The notes under the pieces were generated by a model that did no database searches, had not been told where the DNA came from, and saw only the letters and a program-made list of their open reading frames with translations. Both the position numbers and the translations under genes were made by a program. Below are positions 15,097 through 22,844 of a stretch of 33,900 nucleotides of DNA, in pieces. Position 1 is the first letter of the stretch, and each line of letters starts with the position of its first letter. This stretch comes from Verrucomicrobiota bacterium (lineage in GTDB: Bacteria > Verrucomicrobiota > Verrucomicrobiia > Opitutales > Opitutaceae): positions 1 to 33,900 of the forward strand of contig JAQGON010000033.1 in the NCBI GenBank assembly GCA_028293565.1, in the 5' to 3' direction.

Positions 15097-15256
15097 GCGA
15101 TACTGGTTTTGGGGTTTATTGACCGCCTTGCGCAGCTACCAAGCCGAACCAAGCGATGCAAAAATGGGAGGAACGACCACCGGGATTATTCCCGGGATTT
15201 GAAATCGGTGCAACTCGAATGTCGGCATGACGCCCCACCCGGGGCCCGCGACAGGC
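15097..15256 (-). promoter_or_regulatory. Upstream region of the bufferin cluster with a small palindrome
   Basis: 160 non-coding bases between the dehydrogenase stop and the bufA start should hold the promoter. The only clear structure is an inverted repeat CCGGGA-TTAT-TCCCGG (15180-15195), about 85 bases before the start codon. It could be an operator or an mRNA hairpin. I could not define -35/-10 boxes, and no Shine-Dalgarno sequence precedes the ATG. Confidence 0.35.
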
Positions 15257-16228
15257 CTAGACGATCCGGTCCGCCATCGGCTGCCGGCGTTCGAATTCCG
15301 CGAGATTGGCCAGGAAGTGACGCACGATCGCCTCGTCCTGGTCGCGCCGGCCGCCGGCCGTGTGCGGCGTCACGTAACACCGCGGCGCGGACCATAAGGG
15401 ATGGTCGGGCGGAAGCGGTTCGGTTTCGAACACGTCGAGATAGGCTGCGCCCAGCCGTCCCGAATTCAATGCCGCCAGCAGCGCCTTCTCGTCGACCGTC
15501 GAGCCCCGCCCCACGTTGTAGAAGCGCGCGCCGGGTTTGAAACACGCCAGGCGCCGGGCGTTGACGTAGTTTCGCGTGCCCTCGTTGTCGGGCAGGAGGT
15601 TGACCACGTGATCGGCGAGCGAAAGCACGCCGCTGATTTTTTCCTCCGGGATGATGTGCACGCCCGGTTCGCTGCGCACCGAGCGGCGCACGGCATAAAG
15701 TTTCATCCCTAACGGCGCGAGCAGTTCGGTCAGCCTCCGGCCGATCGCGCCGAAGCCGAGGAGCACCGCGGTCTGCCCCGTGAGCAGCGTGTTCTCGTAG
15801 CGCCGTTCCTGATAATTCCACGCCCGGTCGCCAAGCTGGTCGCGGTGCGAGGCCAGCAGGCTGCGGCCGAGCGCGAGCATCATCGCCAGGACGTGCTGCG
15901 CGCACGGATCGGCAAAGACCCCCGAGGCCGTCGTGAAAATCGAGCCGCGCTCACGAAAGCCCTCGCGAAACGCCGCGTTGTCGTAGCGCTCGTATCCCGC
16001 GCTCGTCACCTCCACCCAGCGAAGCTGCGCGCAGCGGAGGCAATCCCCGGCGTCGGGCTGGCCAAATGCGACGTCCGCCGACGCCAGCGCCGGGTCCGGC
16101 GCGCCTCCGACCAGCACGCTGCTCGAGGCCCGCTGCGAGACGATCAGCCGATGCCGGGCCGTCCCTTCGCCCAGCAGCCGCGTGGCGGCCGCGTTGAATT
16201 TTGCGTTGGTCCAGATCGTCAGGCTCAT
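15257..16228 (-). CDS. D-2-hydroxyacid dehydrogenase (NAD(P)-dependent)
   Basis: 323 residues. It has the two-domain D-isomer hydroxyacid dehydrogenase layout. The Rossmann motif is GFGAIG (158-163). Catalytic Arg241 lies in NVGRGS, Glu270 in DVFETEPLPPDHPLW and His289 in TPHTAG. The basic residues after the Rossmann beta-2 strand (YAVRRS, 178-183) suggest NADP rather than NAD. The reaction is reversible reduction of a 2-oxoacid to a D-2-hydroxyacid; the exact substrate (glyoxylate, hydroxypyruvate or other) cannot be read here. It is upstream of bufA on the same strand with a 160-base gap, so probably a separate unit. Confidence 0.92.
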   Translation of the reverse strand: MSLTIWTNAKFNAAATRLLGEGTARHRLIVSQRASSSVLVGGAPDPALASADVAFGQPDAGDCLRCAQLRWVEVTSAGYERYDNAAFREGFRERGSIFTTASGVFADPCAQHVLAMMLALGRSLLASHRDQLGDRAWNYQERRYENTLLTGQTAVLLGFGAIGRRLTELLAPLGMKLYAVRRSVRSEPGVHIIPEEKISGVLSLADHVVNLLPDNEGTRNYVNARRLACFKPGARFYNVGRGSTVDEKALLAALNSGRLGAAYLDVFETEPLPPDHPLWSAPRCYVTPHTAGGRRDQDEAIVRHFLANLAEFERRQPMADRIV

Positions 16229-16287
16229 GCGCGAAAAGCCGATGACGCGGACATGAAATCACCGCCGCAAGCAAAAGCCGCCGCGCG

Positions 16288-16713
16288 TCACCACCGGCCG
16301 CCCGCCGCTTCCACCTTGATCACATGCGTGTCGTCGAAATTGCCGAGCGTCACCGGATTTCCACCGACCGAGTGGAACTGCAGCTTCCCGCCGAAGGAAA
16401 TGCGGACGTCCACCGTCACCTGGTGCATCAGCTGGTCGTCCGACGCACGATACTCGACCTGGAACGGAATCGGCGGCGGACCCGGATGCGGGAGCGTCGC
16501 CTCGCCGAGGAGGTTCAGGGGGCCGGCGGGATTGGCGGCATCAATCACGCGAACGGTGACAACCGCGTCCGCCGGCAGCGCGGCGTCGAGGTTGTAAGTG
16601 ATCATCCCCTTGAGAACCCGGTCTTCCGATCCCGGCGCCGAAACGTCGAGATGGCTGCAACCGGCGACGAAGGCCGCGAGCGGAACGAGACGCAGAAGGG
16701 TCCGGAGTTTCAT
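16288..16713 (-). CDS. YbaY/YscW-type lipoprotein
   Basis: 141 residues from ATG 16713. A lipoprotein signal is present: basic start, hydrophobic core and lipobox FVAGC with Cys19. The rest is one beta-rich domain: VLKGMITYNLDAALPADAVVTVRVID, then PIPFQVEYRASD and VTVDVRISFGGKLQF. It resembles the YbaY/type III secretion lipoprotein chaperone YscW domain found in many small outer-membrane lipoproteins. The start codon overlaps the stop of the glycosidase-like gene (ATGA at 16713-16710), so translation is coupled. This domain pairs with many partners and no type III secretion genes are present, so I infer only an envelope location. Confidence 0.82.
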   Translation of the reverse strand: MKLRTLLRLVPLAAFVAGCSHLDVSAPGSEDRVLKGMITYNLDAALPADAVVTVRVIDAANPAGPLNLLGEATLPHPGPPPIPFQVEYRASDDQLMHQVTVDVRISFGGKLQFHSVGGNPVTLGNFDDTHVIKVEAAGGRW

Positions 16714-17900
16714 GGCGTCGGCCGCGGAGCGGCGGCGGCGCGCAAAGGCTGCAGCCGGGAATTGACCTGCGCAAGCAACTCCGTGTGCTCGCGCGCCTCG
16801 GCGTCGTTCGCATGCACGAGACCGGAAGCGAAAGGCGGCTGTTCTCCAAGCCCGTCCTGCCACCGGCTCCACGCATACCCGACGACCGCCGGATGATGCG
16901 CCATGCGCTCGAGCGCGGCCCGCCCGCGCCGCAGCATGCGTTCGACGGTGGTGAGCCCGCGGGACCGCACCGTTCCCATCGGGGCCATGAACCCAGGACT
17001 GACCCATGTGAAATCGCCGAGCACACACGGGCCCGATTGAGTCGGCGAAAAATCCCCGGGGCTCAGCCAGGCGACGTCGACAGCCGGATACTGGCATTCC
17101 GCGAGCACGGCGGCCCCCGCGCGGCCGGCGAAACGGCTCCCGAGCACCAGATGGCGGGGATCGTGCGCCCGGATCGCCGCGCCCGTCTCCACGAAATAGC
17201 GGTGCGCAAATTCCCGCGTCCACCGCGCGTCATCGCGCAAATATCCCCGCGTCGAAATGCCGCGCTCCATGCGCGTCATTTCGCGCAGCACTTCCTTGTT
17301 GGTGATCGGCTGCGCCCACGCCTTGGCGAGGGCGTCGAGGCGCCCGCCGTGCAGCGCGAGGACAAATTCCCATGCGGCATGATAGGCCGCGAATCCCGGC
17401 TCGAGGCTCAGACAGATCTGGAGCAGCGCCGGCCGGCCCCCCGGTCCGGGCTGCGCCCACCCGAGTTCGTCGTCGGCCAGCCAGCCAATCAGCTCCCGCC
17501 GGCCGCTTTGCGGTCCGCAGATGCCCGCCGCGCGCCGCGCGGCCGACGCCGGCCACGTTGCATCGTAGACGTCGGGCAAGCGCGCGTCGCCGGTCCGGAT
17601 CGCCGCGCCCGACTCGACAAAGCCAATCGTCAGGACGCATGGCAGGCCGTCGTCGCATAACGCCAGGTCCGAGGCAGCCCCGAGCGCGTTGAAACCCCAG
17701 CTTCTCAGCCGGGCGACGGGATCGTTGGACGATTCGGGAATTCCGCGCACGCCGTTGACCGCCCGCAGGACAAAGGGCCGATCCTCCGGATCGAGCAGCC
17801 ACCAGACGCCCGAGAAAGCCTGCGCCACCCGGAAAAAACCGGGAGCTCCGCGCATCGTCTCGGGTTTGAACGCCAGCCCGGCGTCACTGGATTCCGCCAT
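16710..17900 (-). CDS. Agarase-like (GH50-like) TIM-barrel protein
   Basis: 396 residues from ATG 17900; an in-frame start at 18011 would add 37 residues that read through a repeat. The opening (GVWWLLDPEDRPFVLRAVNGVRGI, about 30-53), the central DPRHLVLGSRFAG and the C-terminal VVGYAWSRWQDG follow the layout of GH50 agarase-type proteins. In those the sequence runs from 'the wall-less WWLV.PEG.PF' through 'DPNHLYLG.RFA' to 'G.HWFQ..D'. No signal peptide is seen with the chosen start, which is unusual for an agarase. Catalytic glutamates cannot be assigned by eye; the DDELGW segment and the AECQYPAVD stretch are candidates. Treat it as a glycosidase-like protein of unknown substrate. It overlaps the downstream lipoprotein gene by ATGA. 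Confidence 0.65.
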   Translation of the reverse strand: MAESSDAGLAFKPETMRGAPGFFRVAQAFSGVWWLLDPEDRPFVLRAVNGVRGIPESSNDPVARLRSWGFNALGAASDLALCDDGLPCVLTIGFVESGAAIRTGDARLPDVYDATWPASAARRAAGICGPQSGRRELIGWLADDELGWAQPGPGGRPALLQICLSLEPGFAAYHAAWEFVLALHGGRLDALAKAWAQPITNKEVLREMTRMERGISTRGYLRDDARWTREFAHRYFVETGAAIRAHDPRHLVLGSRFAGRAGAAVLAECQYPAVDVAWLSPGDFSPTQSGPCVLGDFTWVSPGFMAPMGTVRSRGLTTVERMLRRGRAALERMAHHPAVVGYAWSRWQDGLGEQPPFASGLVHANDAEAREHTELLAQVNSRLQPLRAAAAPRPTP

Positions 17901-17935
17901 GGGCCGCGAGGCTGTCGCGCCTCCGGGCCGTTTCC

Positions 17936-18021
17936 AACCACGAATGGACCGGATGGATCCGAATCCGGGCACGCCATCATCGCCCGCAGATTCGGGTTCA
18001 TTCGCGTCCATTCGGTGGTTA
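17936..18021. repeat. Inverted repeat of 9-nt-period family between divergent starts
   Basis: Left arm 17936-17964 (AACCACGAATGGACC, then GGATGGATCCGAAT) and right arm 17990-18021 (ATTCGGGTTCATTCGCGTCC, then ATTCGGTGGTTA) are imperfect reverse complements. Both are built from about nine-base units of the form CGAATGGAC. The element fills most of the gap between the agarase-like gene and bdhA and ends 10 bases before the bdhA ATG, so it would lie in the bdhA 5' leader. Confidence 0.75.
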
Positions 18022-18031
18022 GGGTCTCCGC

Positions 18032-18814
18032 ATGCTAAGAAACAAAACGGCCATCGTCACCGGCTCCACAAGCGGCATCGGGCTGGGCATCGCGCGCGCC
18101 CTCGCTCACGCCGGCGCAAACGTCATGCTCAATGGCTTCGGCGACGCCGCCGAAATCGAGAAGATCCGCCATGCGCTGGGGACGACGACTTCCGGGCGCG
18201 TGCTCCATCACTCGGCCGACGTCGGCAAGGCCGAGGACATCGTCGCGATGGTCGCGGCGACCGAACAGGCCTTCGGCGCGGTCGATATCCTGGTCAACAA
18301 TGCGGGCATCCAGTTCGTCGCGCCGGTTGACGAGTTTCCCGGCGAGCGCTGGACCGCGGTGCAGGACATCGTGTTGAACTCGACTTTCCACGCGATCAAG
18401 GCCGCGCTGCCCGGAATGAAGCGCCGCAACTGGGGCCGCATCGTCAACGTCGCCTCCGCTCACGGCCTCGTCGCGTCGCCGTTCAAGTCCGCCTATGTCG
18501 CCGCCAAACACGGCCAGATCGGACTCACCAAGACCGTCGCGCTGGAGGTCGCCGAAACCGGGATCACCTGCAACGCGGTTTGTCCCGGCTATGTCCTGAC
18601 CCCGCTGGTCGAGGCGCAGGTCGGCGCCCAGGCAAAGGCCCACAACCTTTCGCGCGAGCGCGTGATCCGGGAGGTGATCCTGGCCGCGCAGCCCTCGCGG
18701 CAGTTCGTGGAGGTCGACGACATCGCGGCGCTGGTGATTTTCCTCTGCGGGGACTCGGCCAAATCGATCACCGGGGCGGCCATCCCGATCGACGGCGGCT
18801 GGACCGCGCGGTGA
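18032..18814 (+). CDS. bdhA: 3-hydroxybutyrate dehydrogenase (short-chain dehydrogenase)
   Basis: 260 residues, the normal length for bacterial D-3-hydroxybutyrate dehydrogenase. It has the classical SDR plan: TGSTSGIG (10-17) for NAD, NNAG (89-92) and the Ser142/Tyr155/Lys159 triad (ASAHG, SAYVAAKH). BdhA-specific blocks are NNAGIQFVAPVDEFP, AHGLVASPFKSAYVAAKHG, CPGYVLTPLVEAQ and QPSRQFVEVDDIA. It interconverts 3-hydroxybutyrate and acetoacetate with NAD. The gene stands alone on this strand. A thiolase and the acetoacetate-yielding tyrosine genes lie elsewhere in the window but are not adjacent. The ATG is 10 bases after a hairpin repeat. Confidence 0.92.
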   Translation: MLRNKTAIVTGSTSGIGLGIARALAHAGANVMLNGFGDAAEIEKIRHALGTTTSGRVLHHSADVGKAEDIVAMVAATEQAFGAVDILVNNAGIQFVAPVDEFPGERWTAVQDIVLNSTFHAIKAALPGMKRRNWGRIVNVASAHGLVASPFKSAYVAAKHGQIGLTKTVALEVAETGITCNAVCPGYVLTPLVEAQVGAQAKAHNLSRERVIREVILAAQPSRQFVEVDDIAALVIFLCGDSAKSITGAAIPIDGGWTAR

Positions 18815-18822
18815 AACCGCTG

Positions 18823-18976
18823 TTAACCGCCAAGGACGCAAAGGCCGCGAAGTTCCATCCTTCGTGGGCTTCGTGACCTTTGTGGTAAAAATCCAACCGG
18901 GGAATTTTTGAAACCACGAAGACCGCAAAGGACACAAAGGATCGGACTTCGCGGCCTTTGCGCCCTTGGCGGTTAA
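18823..18976. repeat. Nested long inverted repeat between convergent genes
   Basis: Outer arms: 18823-18852 (TTAACCGCCAAGGACGCAAA...) and 18947-18976 (its reverse complement). They match at 29 of 30 positions. Inner arms: 18864-18886 and 18912-18940, built from the same nine-base units (ACCACGAAGACCGCAAAGG...). The whole can fold into one long cruciform or hairpin. It lies between the bdhA stop (18814) and the stop of the next gene (18990, minus) and could act as a terminator in both directions. Confidence 0.9.
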
Positions 18977-18989
18977 AAAAATCCGCTGC

Positions 18990-20471
18990 CTACCAGAGGC
19001 CCAGATTGATGCGGCTGACCTCGACCGGATTGTCCGTGTCGTTCTTCAATTCCAAGGTGTTCGCCCCCGCCTGCAGGAGCGCTGAATCGAAACGGTAATA
19101 GCGCGAGTGATCCCGGTTCGGCCGGTGAATTCCGCCCGACGTGATGTACTCCACGAAGAGTTCCGTGGGACGCAGCGTCGAAACCCACTCCAGCGGCTTC
19201 CCGTCGAGCGACAGCCCGAGCGGCCCGTTCGCGAACAGGAGAATCCGCGCGCGCCATGCGGGCAGCGCCGGCGACGGCACCGGCAGCGGAAGCGTGATCG
19301 CACTGTGCGCTGGCACCTGGGCCGGAAGAAATCCGGGCTGGTCCATCTCCTTCCGGTATTTCGCGACCGGGACCGAAAAAAGCAGCGGCCTGCGCGCGGC
19401 CGACGCCGGCGATTCGAGCCCAGCGAGCCAGTCGTAGGGCACGCCGCCGAAATTGGTCCGTCCGACGAAATTGAACAGGCTCAGCCCGTCCGCCCCGCAC
19501 GCGTACAGTCCCGTGGCGGCGCCCCGCAGCGATTCCGGACAATGATACTGCCACCCGTGCTCGATCTCGATCGACGCATAGATCGGCATCGCCGGGCCGA
19601 ACATCGCGCGGAATTCCGCGATCGGCATCTCGTAGTTGGTGTCGAGAAATTCCGAGACGGTGACGAAATCGACCAGGTCGCGTTTCACCCAGTCCGCAAC
19701 GTCGACACCCACGACGCGGCATCCGCGCGGCGTGCTCGGCACGCGCACGGAAAGCTTCAGGCCGTGCTTCCGCGTCAGCTCGCGCGCGAATTCCACGATG
19801 CGGGTCAGGTGCTCGCGCTTCGCCCACACCTCGTCGCCTGCGCCGGAGAGATGCCGCGGAAAACGCATCCAGTCGAGCTGGAGGCCATCCATCGAGCGGG
19901 CGTAGCGCCCGATCACTTCCGCAAGCAGCGCGCGGACGTATGCGTCCACTTCCGGACGCGAGAAATCGAGGCTCCAGTTCAGCCACTCCGGATCGCCGCG
20001 CGCCGCCGCTTCCGGACGGGCGATCGCGTCGGGATGCTGCTTCCGGACGAGCGGAAGATTCCATTCGTTTTCGGCGGTCGGATTGTGCACGTCGTTCATC
20101 CGATACGTGATGAACGTCTCCTTCCCCGCCGCCTTCAGCCGCTCGAGGAAATATCCGAACGGGTCGTTGCCCTTCGCGTGCTCGGCCCTCAGCTGCGTCA
20201 GGTTCGGATCGACCAGGCCCGCCGTGGTCGGGAAATAAAAACGTCCCGCCCCGCAGCACAGCAGAAACGTGGTGACGTTGGCCGGCAGCTCCCGCACCTG
20301 CTCGTCGACATCCGCCTTGTAGTCCGGGGTGAGCGTCGAAAACAGCAGGTGTCCGTCGTGGTCGACGAGCAGACGCCGCGGGCGGGAGACGTCCTGGTTC
20401 GCCGGCAACGACCCGGCAAGCGTCAGGCCCAAAGCGAGGCCGCGCCACCAGCCCGGGGTAAGGAGATGCAT
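18990..20471 (-). CDS. Exported glycoside-hydrolase-like TIM-barrel protein
   Basis: 493 residues with a signal peptide (MHLLTPGWWRGLALGLTLAGSLPA). The main domain (about 30-370) reads like a family-10-like glycosidase barrel: LLVDHDGHLLFSTLTPDYKADVD, AAGKETFITYRMNDVHN, NWSLDFSRPEVDAYVRALLAEVIGRY, DGLQLDWMRFPRHLSGAGDE, DFVTVSEFLDTNYE and IYASIEIEHG. The Asp and Arg of LDWMRFP resemble the substrate-site strand of the GHL10 type. The last ~110 residues (RARILLFANGPLGLSLDGKP to VSRINLGLW) look like a beta-sandwich domain. A second long frame (18973-20478) is its shadow. Substrate unknown. The start lies 187 bases downstream of the M13 peptidase stop. Confidence 0.8.
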   Translation of the reverse strand: MHLLTPGWWRGLALGLTLAGSLPANQDVSRPRRLLVDHDGHLLFSTLTPDYKADVDEQVRELPANVTTFLLCCGAGRFYFPTTAGLVDPNLTQLRAEHAKGNDPFGYFLERLKAAGKETFITYRMNDVHNPTAENEWNLPLVRKQHPDAIARPEAAARGDPEWLNWSLDFSRPEVDAYVRALLAEVIGRYARSMDGLQLDWMRFPRHLSGAGDEVWAKREHLTRIVEFARELTRKHGLKLSVRVPSTPRGCRVVGVDVADWVKRDLVDFVTVSEFLDTNYEMPIAEFRAMFGPAMPIYASIEIEHGWQYHCPESLRGAATGLYACGADGLSLFNFVGRTNFGGVPYDWLAGLESPASAARRPLLFSVPVAKYRKEMDQPGFLPAQVPAHSAITLPLPVPSPALPAWRARILLFANGPLGLSLDGKPLEWVSTLRPTELFVEYITSGGIHRPNRDHSRYYRFDSALLQAGANTLELKNDTDNPVEVSRINLGLW

Positions 20472-20604
20472 CGTCCAAACCCTGCGACGAACCGTTGACG
20501 ATGTCTAGGCTGCCGCGCCTTCCCCGTCGCGAACCGGTCGACGGCCGACGGACGCCGATGAATGCGATCGATCCGGACCGTCAGCGTTCAGCGTCGATTG
20601 AAAC

Positions 20605-20636
20605 AAAAGCCCGCGCCCCGGGGAGGCGCGGGCCGA
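20605..20636 (-). terminator. Intrinsic terminator downstream of the M13 peptidase gene
   Basis: GCCCGCGCC (20609-20617) pairs perfectly with GGCGCGGGC (20625-20633) around a 7-base loop. On the minus strand the stem is followed by TTTTGTTTCAA. It begins 26 bases after the stop at 20659. Confidence 0.82.
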
Positions 20637-20658
20637 AGTCCGGAAATCGTCGCGGTCC

Positions 20659-22695
20659 TTACCAGATCTTCGTGCGCTGCTCCGGTTCGCGCCACATCGG
20701 GTCGCCTTTCTTGATGCCGAAGGCATCGAAGAACTCCTGGAGGTTCACCAGGGGACCCACCGCGCGGAAGGGGCCGGGCGAGTGCACGTCGGAGGCCACA
20801 TAGCGCTTGAGGGCGTCGTCGCGGTATTTCGTCCGCCACATCTGCGCCCATGCGACGAAGAAACGCTGTTCGGGCGTGAGGCCGTCGATCAGCTTCCGCT
20901 CCTTGCCCTTCAGCGAACGCTGCAGCGCCTGGTAGGCGATCGTCACGCCGCCGAGGTCGCCGATGTTCTCGCCGAGCGTCTGCTGGCCGTTGATCGCAAG
21001 CCCGGGCAGCGCGAAATAGCCGTTGTACTGCTGCGCCAGCCGCATCGCGCGCGCGACGAAGGCGCCGGCGTCGTCCTGCGTCCACCAGTCAGCGAGGTTG
21101 CCCTGCGCGTCGTACAGCCGGCCCTTGTCGTCGAAGCCGTGCGAGATTTCGTGGCCGATCACGGCGACGATCCCGCCGTAGTTCACCGCGTCGTCCATCG
21201 ACGGATCGAAATAGGGCGGCTGCAGGATGCCGGCAAGGAACACGAGCTGGCCAGCGGACGGCTGGTAGTAGGCGTTGACCTGCTGCGGCGTCCTGAGCCA
21301 TTCCGCCTTGTCGAAGGGGTGGCCGAATTTCGCCATCTGGCGCTGGTTCTCGAAGGCCGCGGCGTTCCGCACGTTGTCGTAATAACTTCCGCGCGCGATC
21401 GTCAGGCCCGAGTAGTCGCGCCAGGTTTCCGGATAACCGACGATCACCCGGAAGGTGCGCAGCTTCTCGAGCGCCTTCTGCTTGGTCGGCTCCGTCATCC
21501 AGTCGAGAGCCACGATGCGGTCGTGCAGGACGTCGCGCATGTTCTGGATCATGACTTCGAGGCGGCTTTTCACCTCGGGCGGGAAATATTTCGCGACGTA
21601 GAGTTCGCCGACGGCGAATCCGACGTTGGCGTCGAGCACCTTCGCCGCGCGTTGCCACCGGGGCTCCTGCGCCGGAGTGCCGTTGAGCACCGTGCCGAAG
21701 AAACGGAAGTTCTCCTTATCGAACGGCGACGAAAGACAGGACGCCGCATCCGTGATCGCGTGCCACCGCAGGTAGGCCTTCCACTCCTCCAGCGGATGTT
21801 CGGCGAGCAGGCGGTTCATCGCTGCGAAGAACTTCGGCTGGCCGACGTTGAGGCTCGTCTCGGATGCCGGCACGCCGGCCGCCGCCAGATAGGCCTTGAA
21901 ATCGAAGGCCGGCATCAGCGCCGCCGCTTCGTCGACGGTCATCTTGTTGTAGTTCGCGATCGGGTCGCGCAGCTCCGTCACCGACTTCGAGATTTTCGCG
22001 AGTTCCGTCTCGAGAAGCAGCACGCTCTGCGCGTCCTTCGCCGCCGCGTCCGCGGGCGAGCCGGCGAGCTGGAACATGGTGGCCATGTGCGCGGCGAACT
22101 GCGGGAGGAACTTGGCGTATTTTTCGTCGAGATAATAGTCGCGCGTCGGAAGGCTGAGCCCGCCCTGCCCCACGATGAGCTGCATCGTGTCGTTCTTCTT
22201 CTCGTCGGCGTAAGGCTGGATCCCGAAGAGCGGCGAGCCGCCGTGGACATGAGAGCTGGCGACACAGAGCGAGAGATCCTTGAGGTTCGCGATGGCGGCG
22301 ATGCGCGCGAGTTCCGGCTCAAGCGGCTTCATCCCCGCGGCCTCGATCGCCGTCTCGTCCATCGCCGTCGCATAGAAGTCGCCGATCTTCCGGCGATTCG
22401 ATCCGGGCTCGCCGGGATTCGCCAGCGTGTCCTCGAGGATGCCGTGGATCCGCTGCCAGTTGTTCTGGCCCAGCATGTCGAACGCCCCCCAGCGTGACTT
22501 GTCCGCCGGGATCTCGGTCGTTTTGAGCCAGCCGCCGTCGGCGTAAAGGTAGAAGTCCACCGCGGGCGAAACCGAACGATCCATCAGCGCGGGGCTGAAG
22601 CTCAGCGGCACGATGACGTCCGCCGCGCGCAGCGGCGACAGGACGGCAGCCGCAAGGAGGCCGGCCGCCATGGGGATAAGACGGGAGTTGTTCAT
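20659..22695 (-). CDS. pepO: M13-family zinc metallopeptidase (neprilysin/PepO type), exported
   Basis: 678 residues from ATG 22695 (MNNSRLIPMAAG), which puts a signal peptide (to about LRA|AD) at the N-terminus; the longer frame to 22824 adds a non-conserved extension. The N-terminal M13 domain begins VSPAVDFYLYADGGWLKTTEIPADKSRWGAFD. The zinc site is HEISH (515-519) with Glu518 region and the third ligand in GENIGDLGG (Glu576). The motif NAYY, upstream of the zinc site, is typical. It should cleave peptides in the periplasm; no lipobox is present. Terminator at 20605-20636. The adjacent glycosidase-like gene downstream is probably separate. Confidence 0.95.
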   Translation of the reverse strand: MNNSRLIPMAAGLLAAAVLSPLRAADVIVPLSFSPALMDRSVSPAVDFYLYADGGWLKTTEIPADKSRWGAFDMLGQNNWQRIHGILEDTLANPGEPGSNRRKIGDFYATAMDETAIEAAGMKPLEPELARIAAIANLKDLSLCVASSHVHGGSPLFGIQPYADEKKNDTMQLIVGQGGLSLPTRDYYLDEKYAKFLPQFAAHMATMFQLAGSPADAAAKDAQSVLLLETELAKISKSVTELRDPIANYNKMTVDEAAALMPAFDFKAYLAAAGVPASETSLNVGQPKFFAAMNRLLAEHPLEEWKAYLRWHAITDAASCLSSPFDKENFRFFGTVLNGTPAQEPRWQRAAKVLDANVGFAVGELYVAKYFPPEVKSRLEVMIQNMRDVLHDRIVALDWMTEPTKQKALEKLRTFRVIVGYPETWRDYSGLTIARGSYYDNVRNAAAFENQRQMAKFGHPFDKAEWLRTPQQVNAYYQPSAGQLVFLAGILQPPYFDPSMDDAVNYGGIVAVIGHEISHGFDDKGRLYDAQGNLADWWTQDDAGAFVARAMRLAQQYNGYFALPGLAINGQQTLGENIGDLGGVTIAYQALQRSLKGKERKLIDGLTPEQRFFVAWAQMWRTKYRDDALKRYVASDVHSPGPFRAVGPLVNLQEFFDAFGIKKGDPMWREPEQRTKIW

Positions 22696-22844
22696 GAGGC
22701 GACGACGCTTCCACGCTCGGCGCGCGCGCGCAACCCTCCAGCGACGAATGGCAAATTCGCAGGATGAGCGGAAGGAGGCGGTCCGCGCTACGTCTTGCCA
22801 GCAGGATTTGCCCCGGTCATTCATGTCCCGGGCCCGCCCCGCTC

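Noticed and set aside
18973-20478. 501-codon second frame on the same strand as the glycosidase-like gene
   Set aside because: Arg/Ala/Gly-rich with no signal peptide or family features; the other frame has a signal peptide and barrel motifs.
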